64,000 nucleotides of DNA from Emiliania huxleyi CCMP1516 (Eukaryota; Haptophyta; Isochrysidales; Noelaerhabdaceae): the NCBI RefSeq assembly GCF_000372725.1, contig NW_005197128.1, positions 440,370 through 504,369 of the forward strand. Reading direction: 5' to 3'. The position numbers and the translations under genes are program-made. Below, piece by piece: positions 9,762 through 20,571 of the stretch (position 1 is the first letter of the stretch; the number at the start of each line of letters is the position of its first letter). Below the pieces are notes generated by a model. The model worked only from the letters and a program-made list of their open reading frames with translations, was not told where the DNA came from and did no database searches.

Positions 9762-12137
9762 ATGACGTACGGGCTAGCAAAAAAAGAATACAGACCCGTG
9801 CAATCGCACTTCCTTGCTGCCTGGCGCAGCCCGCCACCGCTGCGGCCGCCGCTGCCGCTCCTGACCGTCGGAACACACGCAGCACGCATGTGGCAGGGCG
9901 TCAAGAACGGACTCGGATGGACGGTCACGCAAGCCATAGTCACCGCCGCTGCGACTGTGCCGCTAGTGCTCGCTGAGGATATCAGCTCGATCTTCGTCGT
10001 CGGACCCATCGTCGAGCTGTTCCTCATACCCGGAGTGCTGCTCGTGCGGAGGTACACCTCAAAAGCTGTGCAGGTCGAGGATTGCACCAACGTTTGCATC
10101 GGCGATGCGGGAGAGCCTCCAGTGCCTGAGCCGCCGACCCGGAAGGCTGGCGGCGGCAATGAGAGAGAGCCTCCCTTCTCTGAGCGGCTGACCCGAAAGG
10201 CGAGAGAGCCTCCCTTCTCTGAGCGGCTGACCCGAAAGGCGTCTACTGAGCCCCGCGACCAGCCACTGGTCTACCTGCTAGTCGTGTCAAAGCTCAGCTC
10301 AGCCCTGAGAGTGCACGGCGCACCGGCTATGCTCACGAAGCTCTTCGACCCCGCATGCCGCCTCAGCCTGCTCGACACTGGCGTCCTTGAGGTGGTCGAT
10401 CCCGCCTCGACGCACTTCGCGCTGGTCTCGTACCGGCAGCACCGCGCCGGGCCAGGCAACGACGGGCAGCTCTCGACGGGGCCGACGCTGGACTCTGCCG
10501 CCCTCGCCTCGGTCGTCGAGGTGGCAGAGCAGGCCGGCCTCCGCGGCCTGTGGCTGGACGCGCCGTGCTACCGCGCCGGCGTCGAGTACGATCACGTGCA
10601 CTTTTGCAACACGCTGAGCGCCGTGACGCAGTGCTGCAGCGAGGTCATCTGGTTGCCGCGCGCGAGTCAGCGCGCACTCGGCGACTATCAGTTCCGGCTC
10701 TGGTGCACGTTCGAGGCGGCCGTCGTCGAGGAGCGGCAGCTTCCTGTCCGGCTTGCGGGCGTCGGTCTGTCGCTCAGCCAGCGCATGCTGCTGGCGCTCG
10801 GCAAGCGGACGCCGTGGCTGCCCGGCGTGGCCCACTCGTGCGACATCACCGACCTGAGGATCGCCAACGCGTCCATCTTGCTGTGGATCGTGCTCTGCTG
10901 GCCAGTGGCGATCGTCTACGAGATTCTCCTGCTCGACCTGTTTTCGACGGCATGGGGCACTCAGGTCTCGCTCGCCAGCTCGGGCCAGGCGGTCCTCCTT
11001 GCGATGACGCAGGGGATGCGACACGCCGACGCGCGGGCGAGGCGCTCGTTGGCAGAGCCTGCGCGGCTGACGGCGACGCGAGCCGGCCTCGCCCCGAAGG
11101 CGGGCGAGCTGCTGCTTCGCAACGCGCTGCCATGGCTGCCCGCCTACGACCGGCGCGATAGCCTCGTTGTGCTCGAGGCGCTCGACGCGCTCACCGACCG
11201 TCGCTCCGACAAGGCGTACGTGCAGGGCGTCGCCTTCTCCGCCTACTTTGCGGCGCAAAAGTCGCCGTCGGCGGGCGATGCGGTGGGCGGCAAGAGCTTG
11301 TGCGAGTGGCTGCAGGAGAAGTCGCTGCTCCCACTGCTGCGCGGCCGCGCGGGCGACGAGGGGCCGGCGACCATGCCGCTGTCCGTGCTGGCTGCGCTCG
11401 GTTGGATCTGGCAGCGCGGAGCGTCGCACCTGCTGCGCGCGCCCGTCGGTTCGCTCCTCTTCCCGCCGACGGGTCGGTGGGAGTGGGACCTGCGCGAGCG
11501 GCGGGTGGTCGCCGACACGCCGCGGTGGCTGAAGCACCTGACCATCTCCGGTGGGCTGCTCCTGTGCAGCTTGGCGTGGTGGACGCTCTGCGCGGTCACT
11601 GTCTTCTACACGTTCCACCCAGAGCTCCAGCTGGTGGACGGCCTGTCGCTGGGCTGGACGGTGCTCACCCTGAGCTGGATCGTGCTCCTCGTGCTCCTCT
11701 GCCTCCACTGCGCCTGCCACCAGGGCTTGCAGCTCGCGACCGGGCTCGTGCCGCACAGCGAGCTCTCCCTCCGCCGCCTGAGCCCGACGGGCTACAGCAT
11801 CAGAGGGATCATGCTCATGATGGCGACGGTGCAGCCCCTCTTCTTCGTCTTCATCTACATGGTGGGCTTCTTCCCCATCGCGGTCATGGACAACCTCAAC
11901 CCCGCCGACGGCTGCACCTGGCCGAGCCTGCTGTTCTTCAACCTCGCCTACTCGACGGTGCCGCCGGGAAGGGCGCTGCTTGTGAGGGGCTGGCAGCTGG
12001 CGGTGGTCCTGTACAACATCCGCGCCGGCACCGAGGCGGCGACCATCGCCTACCACATGTGGAGCCGAGGCGGGCGGCAGACGTTGTGGCCGCGGGACGA
12101 GGCTGCGGCTCGGACGCCGGTGGTAAATGTGTTGTGA
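9762..12137 (+). CDS. Multi-pass membrane protein with HET/TIR-like central block
   Basis: An intronless frame of 791 residues; an ATG at 9888 (MWQGVKNGLGW) is an alternative start. The N-terminus has two hydrophobic segments. The repeat REPPFSERLTRKA then occurs twice in tandem. A soluble block follows with FALVSYRQHR, RGLWLDAPCYR, a run of coiled or helical sequence, and YQFRLWCTFEAAVVEE. The order S/H-x-R, D-x-PC and R-x-WC-x-x-E resembles the core of heterokaryon-incompatibility (HET) and TIR-like domains. The C-terminal half has at least five predicted membrane spans. If the resemblance is real, it could be a membrane-bound signalling or immune-type protein. That is inference from motif order only. 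Confidence 0.7.
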   Translation: MTYGLAKKEYRPVQSHFLAAWRSPPPLRPPLPLLTVGTHAARMWQGVKNGLGWTVTQAIVTAAATVPLVLAEDISSIFVVGPIVELFLIPGVLLVRRYTSKAVQVEDCTNVCIGDAGEPPVPEPPTRKAGGGNEREPPFSERLTRKAREPPFSERLTRKASTEPRDQPLVYLLVVSKLSSALRVHGAPAMLTKLFDPACRLSLLDTGVLEVVDPASTHFALVSYRQHRAGPGNDGQLSTGPTLDSAALASVVEVAEQAGLRGLWLDAPCYRAGVEYDHVHFCNTLSAVTQCCSEVIWLPRASQRALGDYQFRLWCTFEAAVVEERQLPVRLAGVGLSLSQRMLLALGKRTPWLPGVAHSCDITDLRIANASILLWIVLCWPVAIVYEILLLDLFSTAWGTQVSLASSGQAVLLAMTQGMRHADARARRSLAEPARLTATRAGLAPKAGELLLRNALPWLPAYDRRDSLVVLEALDALTDRRSDKAYVQGVAFSAYFAAQKSPSAGDAVGGKSLCEWLQEKSLLPLLRGRAGDEGPATMPLSVLAALGWIWQRGASHLLRAPVGSLLFPPTGRWEWDLRERRVVADTPRWLKHLTISGGLLLCSLAWWTLCAVTVFYTFHPELQLVDGLSLGWTVLTLSWIVLLVLLCLHCACHQGLQLATGLVPHSELSLRRLSPTGYSIRGIMLMMATVQPLFFVFIYMVGFFPIAVMDNLNPADGCTWPSLLFFNLAYSTVPPGRALLVRGWQLAVVLYNIRAGTEAATIAYHMWSRGGRQTLWPRDEAAARTPVVNVL

Positions 12138-12542
12138 GGGAGCTGCCAATCTCTGCCATACCACACAGGGGGAGAACCGACGCGAGAAGGCGAGAGTGGG
12201 GTCTGGTCTCGAGCACTCTGTTCCCAGGACTGCTTTTTTGTCGAATGCCGTGTAACCTGCGCAGCGTAACCCGTGTATGAATTTGCTTTCGTGTACGAAA
12301 GTTCACTGGTCTTTTAGTGCGTATAGATCGCGACTCTCGCCTGCACCTCCCGAGCGGGCTGATTCGTGATTCCGGGAGTACGGTATAGAGAAACTTGCGC
12401 GACTTCGTCGCGCTTCCCCCCGTACCCCGGCCGATGCGCATTGTGCCGTGAGCAAAACGGCGAAGAGAGTCTACCGATCACGCCGCGGGTTCCTCGGCCA
12501 CGCCAAAGGCAAAATGACGCGGGCGCTCAGCGCTCCATCGAC

Positions 12543-14043
12543 TCAGCTGCCGGCTGCACTGCCACCACGGGCAAGCTCTTGGCGCCTACGGACACAAATG
12601 CATCGGTGTGGACGTCGCACGCGGCCTCTGCATCTCGGCGGCTCGGTGCCCTTCGGCGGCGACGGCATCAACGGAGCGGGCGGCGGCGCGGACTCGCTGC
12701 CGACAGCGACGACGGGGATGCCTAGCGCAGACACGCATATATCGCCGAGTTGTCTTGATGATTCGCGGCACGCCTGCGGCCCGCAGGCGAGAGGCGGGCA
12801 AGAGGCAAGGCAAGAGGCGGGCAAGAGGCAAGGCAAGAGGCGGGCAAGAGGCAAGGCAAGAGGCGGGCAAGTGAAGAAGCAGCGAGACGGGCTGGCGGAC
12901 TCGGAAGGGGGCTGCAGCGATGGCGCTTGCCGACAAGTGAGCGTCTGAGCTTCGTCTCGTTCCCCAAAGAGGGCGCCCCACCGGTGTGCGCATCTATCGG
13001 GGGGGGGGGGGGGGGAGGCAGAGGGAGGCGCGCGCCGTGCGCTTGCGCGACCGACATGGGCGTGGGGACGGCGACCGCATACACGACGCCGTGCTGGTCC
13101 TTGTCCATCTCGTGCTTGATCTGCGCTCCCATGCAGCCGGCAACACTGCAGGTGAAGCAGTCGGCGGCACAGTCGATCAGGTTTGCCAGCTCGGTCGCCC
13201 GCTCGTCGAACATGGCGACGATGTCCACCACGCACGCGAGCAGCTGGAGGCAGTTGGAGCACGCGATGAGCTGGTAGTCGCACGGGTCGGGGCGCACCTG
13301 CTCATTCGTGGAGGAGAGGGAGAGTGGTCGTTTACGGGCCGGCATTTACTGACCGGCTCCTCGGGTTCTCGGCCAATCTCGCGCCGCCTGCTTCTTGTCC
13401 ATCAGATGGATGCGCGCGATGGAGAGAGAAAAGACAGGGCAGCAGCACCCCTCGAGGAAGAGGGCGGCGGGCGAGCCTGCGGAGAGGTGCGAGTGTGTGG
13501 ATGCGAGTACCGTGATGTTGGGGTAGGAGAGGGGGGATGGCCTCACCGCGGCACTCGGGCGGCTCGACGCAGCAGCAAGCGCCAACATACCCCTGGCAGC
13601 AGCGGTAGTCGTCGAGGCCTATAATGCGGCAGATTGAGCAGGATCCGGACAACCACCGTGGTGAGACCGAGAGGCCCGTGCCGCCGCCACTGCCGTTGGC
13701 GTATTTCTCGAGGACGGCCTTGCGAGCCCAGCAGGCCGTGCAGCCACCCAAGGCGCCGCAGGCAGAGAGAATGAAACAGCCCGGCTCCTGCGATGTGCGG
13801 CGGCGGCGGCGGCTGTTCAGACTGCGCTGTGGTAGTGCCAGAGCGTGGAAGAAGAGATGGTGGCGCACGAGTGCGATCTAAAAGCGGTGCGAGAACAGGC
13901 GCCTTGCACGCAGCGTCCTTGAGTCCGAGCGCAAATACGTGCGGGTGGTTCTGCTTCTCGAGAATGAGCGCGTCGCGCTGGCCGCGGGTGCCCTTGGACT
14001 TGACCGACTCGGGTGGCTCGGACGGGAAGAAGCAGAAGACCAT
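12543..14043 (-). CDS. Cys-rich membrane protein, four probable exons
   Basis: The start is the ATG at 14043 (MVFCFFPSEPPESVKSKGT). Probable exon 2 (about 13570-13780) encodes GCFILSACGALGGCTACWAR, then CRIIGLDDYRCCQGYVGACC. Exon 3 (about 13050-13285) encodes YQLIACSNCLQLLACVVDIV and DCAADCFTCSVAGCMGA. A last block (about 12543-12724) is Pro-rich. The Cys-rich hydrophobic segments suggest a membrane protein of the loose PLAC8/Cys-rich type, but no family is certain. Frames join best with GC donors (for example GAG|GCCATC). The intron near 12730-13050 holds a 24-bp minisatellite and a poly-G tract. Confidence 0.5.
12786..12870. repeat. 24-bp minisatellite (GGCGGGCAAGAGGCAAGGCAAGA)
   Basis: About three and a half copies of a 24-bp unit rich in GGCAAGAGGC. 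They sit in the presumed intron of the Cys-rich membrane protein gene. A poly-G run follows at about 13000-13015. Confidence 0.85.
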
Positions 14044-14136
14044 TGAGTGCCGCCTGGGGGGGGAGGGAGCCGGCAACCACGAAAAATCACCAGAGGAGAC
14101 GGTGGCCGCGCACGCCAGGAAGCGCCGTGCCGCGTG

Positions 14137-14147
14137 AAAAGAATTTA
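14137..14147. promoter_or_regulatory. AAAAGAATTTA core-promoter candidate
   Basis: Located 94-104 bp upstream of the ATG at 14043 on the minus strand. It belongs to the same motif family as 6988, 20506 and 42644. Confidence 0.4.
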
Positions 14148-14289
14148 TTTTCCGCTAAAGTCGCGCAACCCCCCACACTGCTTAGGTGCCGAACCCGGCC
14201 ATCGGCTTTACTGTTGTAGCCTAAAGTCTGCACAGGTTGTCGGGGACACGATCCCGGCGTGAACACAACTAACTGACGGATCCGCTCCT

Positions 14290-14328
14290 GACAGTGGCAC
14301 GCGCCGCAGTGCGGCGCGTGCCACTGTC
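14290..14328. promoter_or_regulatory. 39-bp palindrome between divergent genes
   Basis: Two perfectly complementary 19-bp arms (left arm begins GACAGTGGCACGCG) flank a single central G. It lies in the 786-bp gap between the divergent starts at 14043 (-) and 14830 (+). It could be a dimeric factor site, a cruciform, or the scar of an inverted-repeat element. The function is inferred only from position. Confidence 0.6.
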
Positions 14329-14793
14329 TTTGTTTGAAGTTAAATTTCGAATCAGAGCGCCGTCGGCTTTGTCCCCCGATTTTCTCCCCCGGACCGCCCG
14401 TCCGGCCCCGCTCCGGGACGCACGCCGGCGAAGCACCATCAAGCTGCTGTACGGCCCCGGCATCGCCTTCCCAGGCTTAGCTAGACTGAGAGATATTGTG
14501 AACATGATTGGTCTCTACAATATATACACTGACACTTCACCTCCCAGAGCTCATCCCGGTCCGCCACGGCCATCCTCGGCCTCCGGAGGGCCCCCGGCCG
14601 CGGCGGGTGCGGCGGCGTCACAAATCCGAACGCAGAGCACCGGGACGCGGTCGGGCGATCTGAGGCCCAGGTAGGCGTATGCATTGCCCATTCAGGGCTA
14701 TCACCTGGACCTGTCAACAGGCGCCTGCGGCGCGTGCTCAGGAGCTGCTGCTCCAACCTGTTCACACTTTCGTACGGCACAGAATGGGCTACA

Positions 14794-14823
14794 GAATTTT
14801 ACAACAAAACTCCCTCGCACAAC
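14794..14823 (+). promoter_or_regulatory. Conserved promoter segment with GAATTTT
   Basis: This 30-bp segment (GAATTTTACAACAAAACT then a C-rich end) ends 6 bp before the ATG at 14830. It matches 51979-52009 with only a few mismatches; that copy also lies in a promoter region. Such similarity between unrelated promoters points to a shared initiator or 5' UTR element. Confidence 0.5.
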
Positions 14824-14829
14824 TACAGA

Positions 14830-17800
14830 ATGGCCGACAAAAGAGCCATCTCGTTGAGACTGATGGAGGCTAATCGACGCGGCGAATCCGGAGCGACGTG
14901 GCGAAGGCGCGGCGATTGCGGCGGCGACGGCGGCGAGGCCGACGGTGCGGTGGCGGGAAGCGGCGCAATTTGCCCGATGGAGCTGGAGAGAGAGGAAAAG
15001 GACGAGCCGGCTGCCGCGACGCAGCCGGCGGTCGCGGCCGGCGACGAAGAGGTCTACCCCGCCATCCTCCCGGTGCAGAGCGCGCCGCCGCCGAAGAAGG
15101 CATCGGAGGGAGAGGAGGAGGAGGCAGGGGCGGCGGCGACTGCGGCAGCGGCGGGGGAGACTCCTGTCACCCAGCTCCACCTCTCGAGCGAAAGCAGCAC
15201 CGGCTACAAGGGGAGGGCGGTCGGCGAGCCAGCGGCGGCGGAGGCGGAGGAAGAGGGAGAGGAGACGGGGGTGGAGGCCACGGCAGCCGCCGGACCGCTG
15301 GCGCCAGTTGCGACGCGCCCGGCGGCCGCAGAGGCGCCGGTGACTGAGGCGGAGGGGCTGCACTTGCACCTGTCCGGCAGCAGCGTCACCGGTTATAAGG
15401 GCGTGTCCAAGGGCCACGGGCCGCACGCCGGCCGCTTCGTGGCGACGCGCGTGGTGAATGGGAGGATCTACAAGGGCGCCTTCGACACAGCAGTGGAGGC
15501 GGCGGTGGCGTACGCGCGGGCGGTCGCAGAGTCTACCGACCCCGTCCGGCGAAGCAAGCGGAGCCTGGCGCAGGCGGCCATAGAGGAGGAGGCAGGCGGG
15601 TCGGAGGCGGCGTCCGCCGAGGCGCCGGCAGAGCCGGCGGCGGGGAGCGGTGAGGAGCCGCCGCCGCCGCTGCCGGGCCGGCGGATTCGCGTCTATTGGC
15701 CGGCTGAGGGGCGCTGGTTCAAAGGGCGCGTGGTCAGTAGCTCTGCTGCAGACGGGCAGACGATCCGGTACGACGACGGCGACACTCTGCGCCACTTGCT
15801 GGAGGCCGAGGACTGGGAGTGGGGCTACATCGACGCACGGCCGGCGGCGGAGGCAGCGGCGGGGCCGGCGGCGGGGCCAGCGGCAGAGCAGGCACTGGCC
15901 GCGAGCGCTCCGGAGCCAAGGCCGCGGGTGATGGCGGAGCGGGTCGTGGACACCTTCCAGCAGTACTACGTCGACAGCGAGGCGGGGGCGGGCTGGCAGC
16001 GAGCCAGCGAGGTTGAGGCTGGGCTCGTCTCCGCCTTTTGGGAGAGCGAGTCGCGCCCCGGCCGCGGCCCGGTTGGCCACCGGGCTGCAGCCGCTGCAGT
16101 GCAAGCACCGCCGGTGGCGACAGAGGCGGAGGGGCTGCAGCTGCACCTGTCGGACAAGACCTCCACCGGCTACAAGCGGGTGGTCAAGGGCACCGGGACG
16201 CAGCTCGGCCGCTTCGTGGCGCAGCGCCAAAAGGGCGGAAGGACTGTCACCATCGGCACCTTTGACACGGCTGTGGAGGCGGCGGTGGCGTACGCGCGGG
16301 CGGTCGGTGAGTACAAGCAGCCCTCGGCTCCTCCTCCGGTGGTGACGGAGGGCGAGGGCGAGGGCGAGACGACCTCCTGCCTCTGGGTCGCTTGCGACCG
16401 GTGCGACACGTGGCGGCGGCTGCCCACCGGAACGCCCCGCCCGCTGCCTGCCGATTGGTTCTGCTGGATGCACCCGGACCCGGCTCACAGGCAGTGCGAG
16501 GCGCCCGAGGACGAGCGGAAGGAGGAGGCGCCGGTGCCGGTGGCAGCAGAGGCGCCGGCGCCGGTGCTGACGGAGGCGGAGGGCTTGCAGCTGCACCTGT
16601 CGAGCAGGAGCGCCACCGGCTACAAGTGCGTGGTCAAGACCCCCTTTGGCCGCTTCCAGGTGCGGCACACGGTGGGCGGGACGTCGGTCAACATCGGCAC
16701 TTTCGACACGGCGGTGGAGGCGGCGGTGGCGTACGCGAAGGCGGTGGCCGCTGACGACTCGGCGGATGGAGACGAGGGCCCTGGGACGCCCCCTGGGACG
16801 CCTCCCGGCACGCCTCTGCCGGACGATGCGGCGGTGGTGTTCACGCGGGCAGTCGGGCAGGCGGCGGCGCCGGCGACGGCGGAAGAAGCTGAGGAGGAAG
16901 CTGCGCTCCCGGCGGCGGCGTCGGCGCTCAACCCGGAGCTTTTCTGCGAGGAGGCGCTCGATGTCGACGGCGGTGCGGAGGCGCACGACCCAACGGTCGC
17001 GTTTGGCCCAGCGGTTGCGCTCGGCCCACAGCAGGCTCTCGGCCCAAAGGAGGCAGTGGAGGAGGCGGTGCTGCCGGCCAACCGCGAGCCCTACGAGGGC
17101 CTCTCTCTCACCGTCGACGCGCAAGAGTGGCACCGGCTCGACGTGGATCGGGCGCTGACGTGGACGAGGGTCCGCGTGCTCTCCAACCAAGCCTCCTTCG
17201 CGCTGCGTGTCCGCGTCCGCCCGCCCGACGGGGGGCGGCTCCCGGAGAAGCTCGCCCTCAAGGCCACACTCATCGTCGACGACACCGCCTCCGCCGCCGC
17301 GTTCGCTAAACCGCACCTCCTCGTCTCCAAGCCGGGGGAGGCGCCGCTGCTGGACGCCCCGCCGGGCCGCCACTCCCGCGCCGCCCTCCTCCCTGCTGCC
17401 CCGGTGACGGTCGTGCCGGACCGGTCGGGCGGCGGCGGCACCGCTCACTTTTCGCTGCGGCTCGGCGACTGCGCGCTCTCCGACCGGTGCGGGGTCGGCC
17501 GCTCGCTGCTCAAGCTCCTGATCACGCCCGAGATCGCCACCGCCGCCGAGATGGAGGCCATCTGCGCAGGAGGTCTGTGGCCCTTGTGTGCTGCGCCTCC
17601 ACGGCCCCGCAAACTGCTTGTTCATTCTGAACTTCAACATTAGGCGGGGCGCGGCCCGTCTGCGCGGCTTTCACGGCGCCCTTTCGAGCCATCACGCGCC
17701 TCCGCCTTCAGCCGTCGGTCGTGCACGCGTACCCGCCCCCCAGAAGCAAGCCGTCGGGGCGAACGGCGGCCGAGCTCTCCTTCGACACGACGGACGGCAC

Positions 17801-19997
17801 TTTCTTCAACGTCGGCAGCTTCGCTGAGCTGCACCTCCCGGACGGCTCCGCCTCCTCCTCCTCCACATGCGAGCCGAAGGCGGCCGCGGAGGCGGAGGCC
17901 GCGCAAAGCGCACGCTGGGAGGCGGACGAGCTTGGATCGGGGTGCAAGCGCGGCTGCGTCGCGAGCTCGTCGAACGAGCCGCCGGCGAAGCGAGGACCCG
18001 TCGACACCGTGGGTGCATCGGCCGCTGCCGCCCCCGCCCTCGCCGCCCTCGCCGCAACCGCCGCCGCCGCCGCCGCTTCCGACGCCGCCTTCGACGCCGC
18101 CTCCGACGCCACCGACGCTGCCGCCGACCTCACGCAATCGCTCAGCACGCAGACTGCAGAGCCTGCGCTTGCTTCCCTGCCTCCGACGGCTATGCTAGCC
18201 GAGGTGGCGCGCTCGGGATCGATTTTCGCCACCAGCGCGGAGGAGCTGGCGCAGCTGCGGGTGCTGGTGGCGGCGCTGAAGGTGGAGATGCAGCGCCGGG
18301 CGGCGGAGATCGAGGGGGCAGTGGCGTGTGAGGAGGAGCTCGACTTGGCGGACAGCCAAGCGGCGTCGTCAGCGGCGCCAGCGGATGCGGCGGCAGCTGA
18401 GTCGATGGGAGTTTTGCTGGCGGGAGCCGAGTCGGCAGGCCCCGTCCGGCGAAGCAAGCGGAGTGTGTCGCAGGCGGGTATGGAGGGGGCAGGGGAGGGG
18501 TGTGAGGAGGCGGTGGAGCCGTCGGCCAAGGAGGAGGACGCGGCGCTGATAGCGGTGGCGGACGACGAGGGTGCGCCGGCTCCGGTGGTGGTGGCGCAGG
18601 CGGAGGGCTTGCGCTTGCACCTGTCAAGCCGCAGCAGCACCGGCTACAAGCTGGTGCGCAAAGGGGAGGGCTGCAACGCCGGCCGCTTCCGTGTGGAGTA
18701 CAAGGCGCGCGGACAGACCATCTGGCTCGGCGACTTCGACTCTGCGGTGGAGGCGGCGGTGGCCTATGCGCGGGCGGTCGGCGAGGCGCCGGAGCCTCAG
18801 GCACCGACGGTGGCGACGGAGTCGGAGGGGCTGCAGCTGCACCTGTCCGACAAGAACTCGACCGGCTACAAGGGCGTGGTCAAGGACCAGGGCCGCTTCC
18901 GAGCGGAGCGCTGGGTGGGCGGACGCCGCACTCTCATCGGCACCTTTGACACGGCGGTGGAGGCGGCGGTCGCACGTGCGCGGGCGGTCGCTGAGCCAGC
19001 GGCGGCGGCGGCGGCGGGAGCCGAGTCGGCAGGCCCCGTCCGGCGAAGCAAGCGGAGCGTGCCGCAGGCGGGCATGGGGGAGGAGGCGGCGGAGGGGTCG
19101 GAGGAGGCGGTGCAGCCGTCGGCCAAGGAGGAGGACGCGGCGCTTGCGGCGGCGGTGGAGGACGCGGCAGCGGGGATCGGAGCTCGCCGCAGCGGGCGCG
19201 GGCACGCAGCCTCGGCGGCGGCGGATGCGGCGCGCCGCGGTGGCGGCAGTGGCAGCGGCGGCAGCGGCAGCGAGGCGGGGGCTGGCTGGCAGCGAGCCAG
19301 CGAGGTGGAGGCTGGGCTCGTCGCCGCTTTTTGGGAGAGCGCCCTGTGCGAGCGGGAGGCCGACGGAGGAGATTCGCTGATGACGGCCACCGATCCGGCA
19401 GGGCGAGTTCGGTGCTTTGCCTGCTTGGGCAGGCACAGGAAGCACGTCTGTGGCCGCACTGGCAGCGGCGGCAGCGGCGGCAGCGGCGGCAGCGGCGGCA
19501 GCGGCAGCAGCGGCGCACAGCCCCGCCCCGCGAAGCGCTCGCTTGAGCCGACAGACGCGCCGCCATCGAAGCGGCGCTCGAGCCACGCCACCGGCGGGCC
19601 CTCGGTGGTTTCGCTCCCCGCCTCCCTCCCTCCCTCCACCGCCACCGCCACCTCCAAGACCGCCAAGACCACCCCCGCCGCCACGCCTGCCGCCTCCGTC
19701 GCCGCCCCTCCCGACCCCTCCCCGCTCACGAGCCGCCTCTACACGGTCACGCCGGACGGCCGCATCGTCCTGAGGGAGACGCCCCCTCCCCCCACGGGCG
19801 GCATGGCGGCCGTCGCCGCGGCGCTTGCGCGGGTCGGGCTGCAGGCCTACGTCGCCGCCTTTGACGACGAGGGTTTCGACGACATCGAGTTTCTCGGCAG
19901 CATGGACGCCGCCGAGCGGGCAGAGGTGGCCGAGGCCGCGGAGATGAAGCCCGGACACGCGGCCAAGTTTGTGAAGCACGGCTTCGAGCGGCCCTGA
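14830..19997 (+). CDS. Giant multi-AP2 protein with Tudor-like, CW and SAM domains
   Basis: Exon 1 is 14830-17556 (MADKRAISLRL) and exon 2 is 17712-19997. The join uses a GC donor (GAG|GCCATC) and TTCAG acceptor, keeps frame, and gives about 1,670 residues. Five AP2-like repeats share STGYKGV...GRF...IGTFDTAVEAAVAYARAV, at about residues 175, 435, 585, 1205 and 1280. A Tudor/Agenet-like block (RRIRVYWPAEGRWFKGRVV) lies near 283 and a CW-type zinc finger (VACDRCDTWRRLP...WFC...C) near 516-560. A SAM domain (VGLQAYVAAFDDEGFDD...GHAAKF) ends the protein. Both halves repeat the modules PVRRSKRS and WQRASEVEAGLV, which supports one gene. If no splice occurs, there are two genes (to 17643, and from about 17710). 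The likely role is chromatin reading and DNA binding. Confidence 0.75.
17557..17711 (+). other. Inferred GC-AG intron of the AP2 gene
   Basis: The exon 1 frame stops at 17641. The second frame has no ATG near its beginning and opens right after TTCAG at 17711. A GAG|GC donor at 17557 restores frame with phase 0. The alternative is an intergenic gap of about 70 bp, which is too short to hold a promoter and 3' end. Confidence 0.5.
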
Positions 19998-20505
19998 GCA
20001 AGTCCGCCAGAAGGGCTGTCCGGACTCGCTCGCCATGTCATGTTTCGAGCGCGTCTGCTTTTGCGCTCGCGTCGAATGCGAGGCGTGCGCGCGTTGCAGC
20101 GCGGCCCTCATGTCGATGCAAAGGGTCGAGGGCCGTGGCGTGATTTAGATTCCGCCGCTCCCTCCAAACCTTCGTACCCAGGCACAGTTACGTTTGTGCA
20201 CGGTCTGTTCCGTCGCTGTCGGTGTCCACGCGTGTCGGCTGTGTCTGCGCCCTCTGCGCACACAGTCGGTCGGCGCCACGATGTCACCTCGTACGCCCCG
20301 CCTGCCTGCTATAATGCGAACTCTTGCGGGCACGGCGCTGTCTTGGAGCGACGTTCTCATGGTCCAGGCCCAGCGTGCGTTCATCTTTTCCCCCGCCGGG
20401 CATGCCGTGCTTGCGCAGCGCGGGCCCGCCCGAACCCCTGAGTCTTCTTTCCCAATGTGGTCGTGCTAGTTCGTGCCAGTCTGCTGTGAGAGGGGCTTTC
20501 ATTCT

Positions 20506-20515
20506 AGAATTCTTT
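20506..20515. promoter_or_regulatory. AGAATTCTTT core-promoter candidate
   Basis: The palindromic AGAATTCT plus TT lies 57-66 bp upstream of the ATG at 20572. It is one of the clearest copies of the start-associated motif. Confidence 0.45.
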
Positions 20516-20571
20516 CCCACCAAGCGCGCTCACCACATTGGCCGCTGAGTTGTAGAGGCGGGGCGACGCCG

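Noticed and set aside
10299..12164. 621-residue minus-strand frame opposite the HET/TIR-like gene
   Set aside because: It is the antisense shadow of a well-supported gene, with Arg/Pro/His-rich sequence and no motif.
14701..17640. 979-residue minus-strand frame opposite the AP2 gene
   Set aside because: Antisense of the AP2 repeats; no recognisable domain on that strand.
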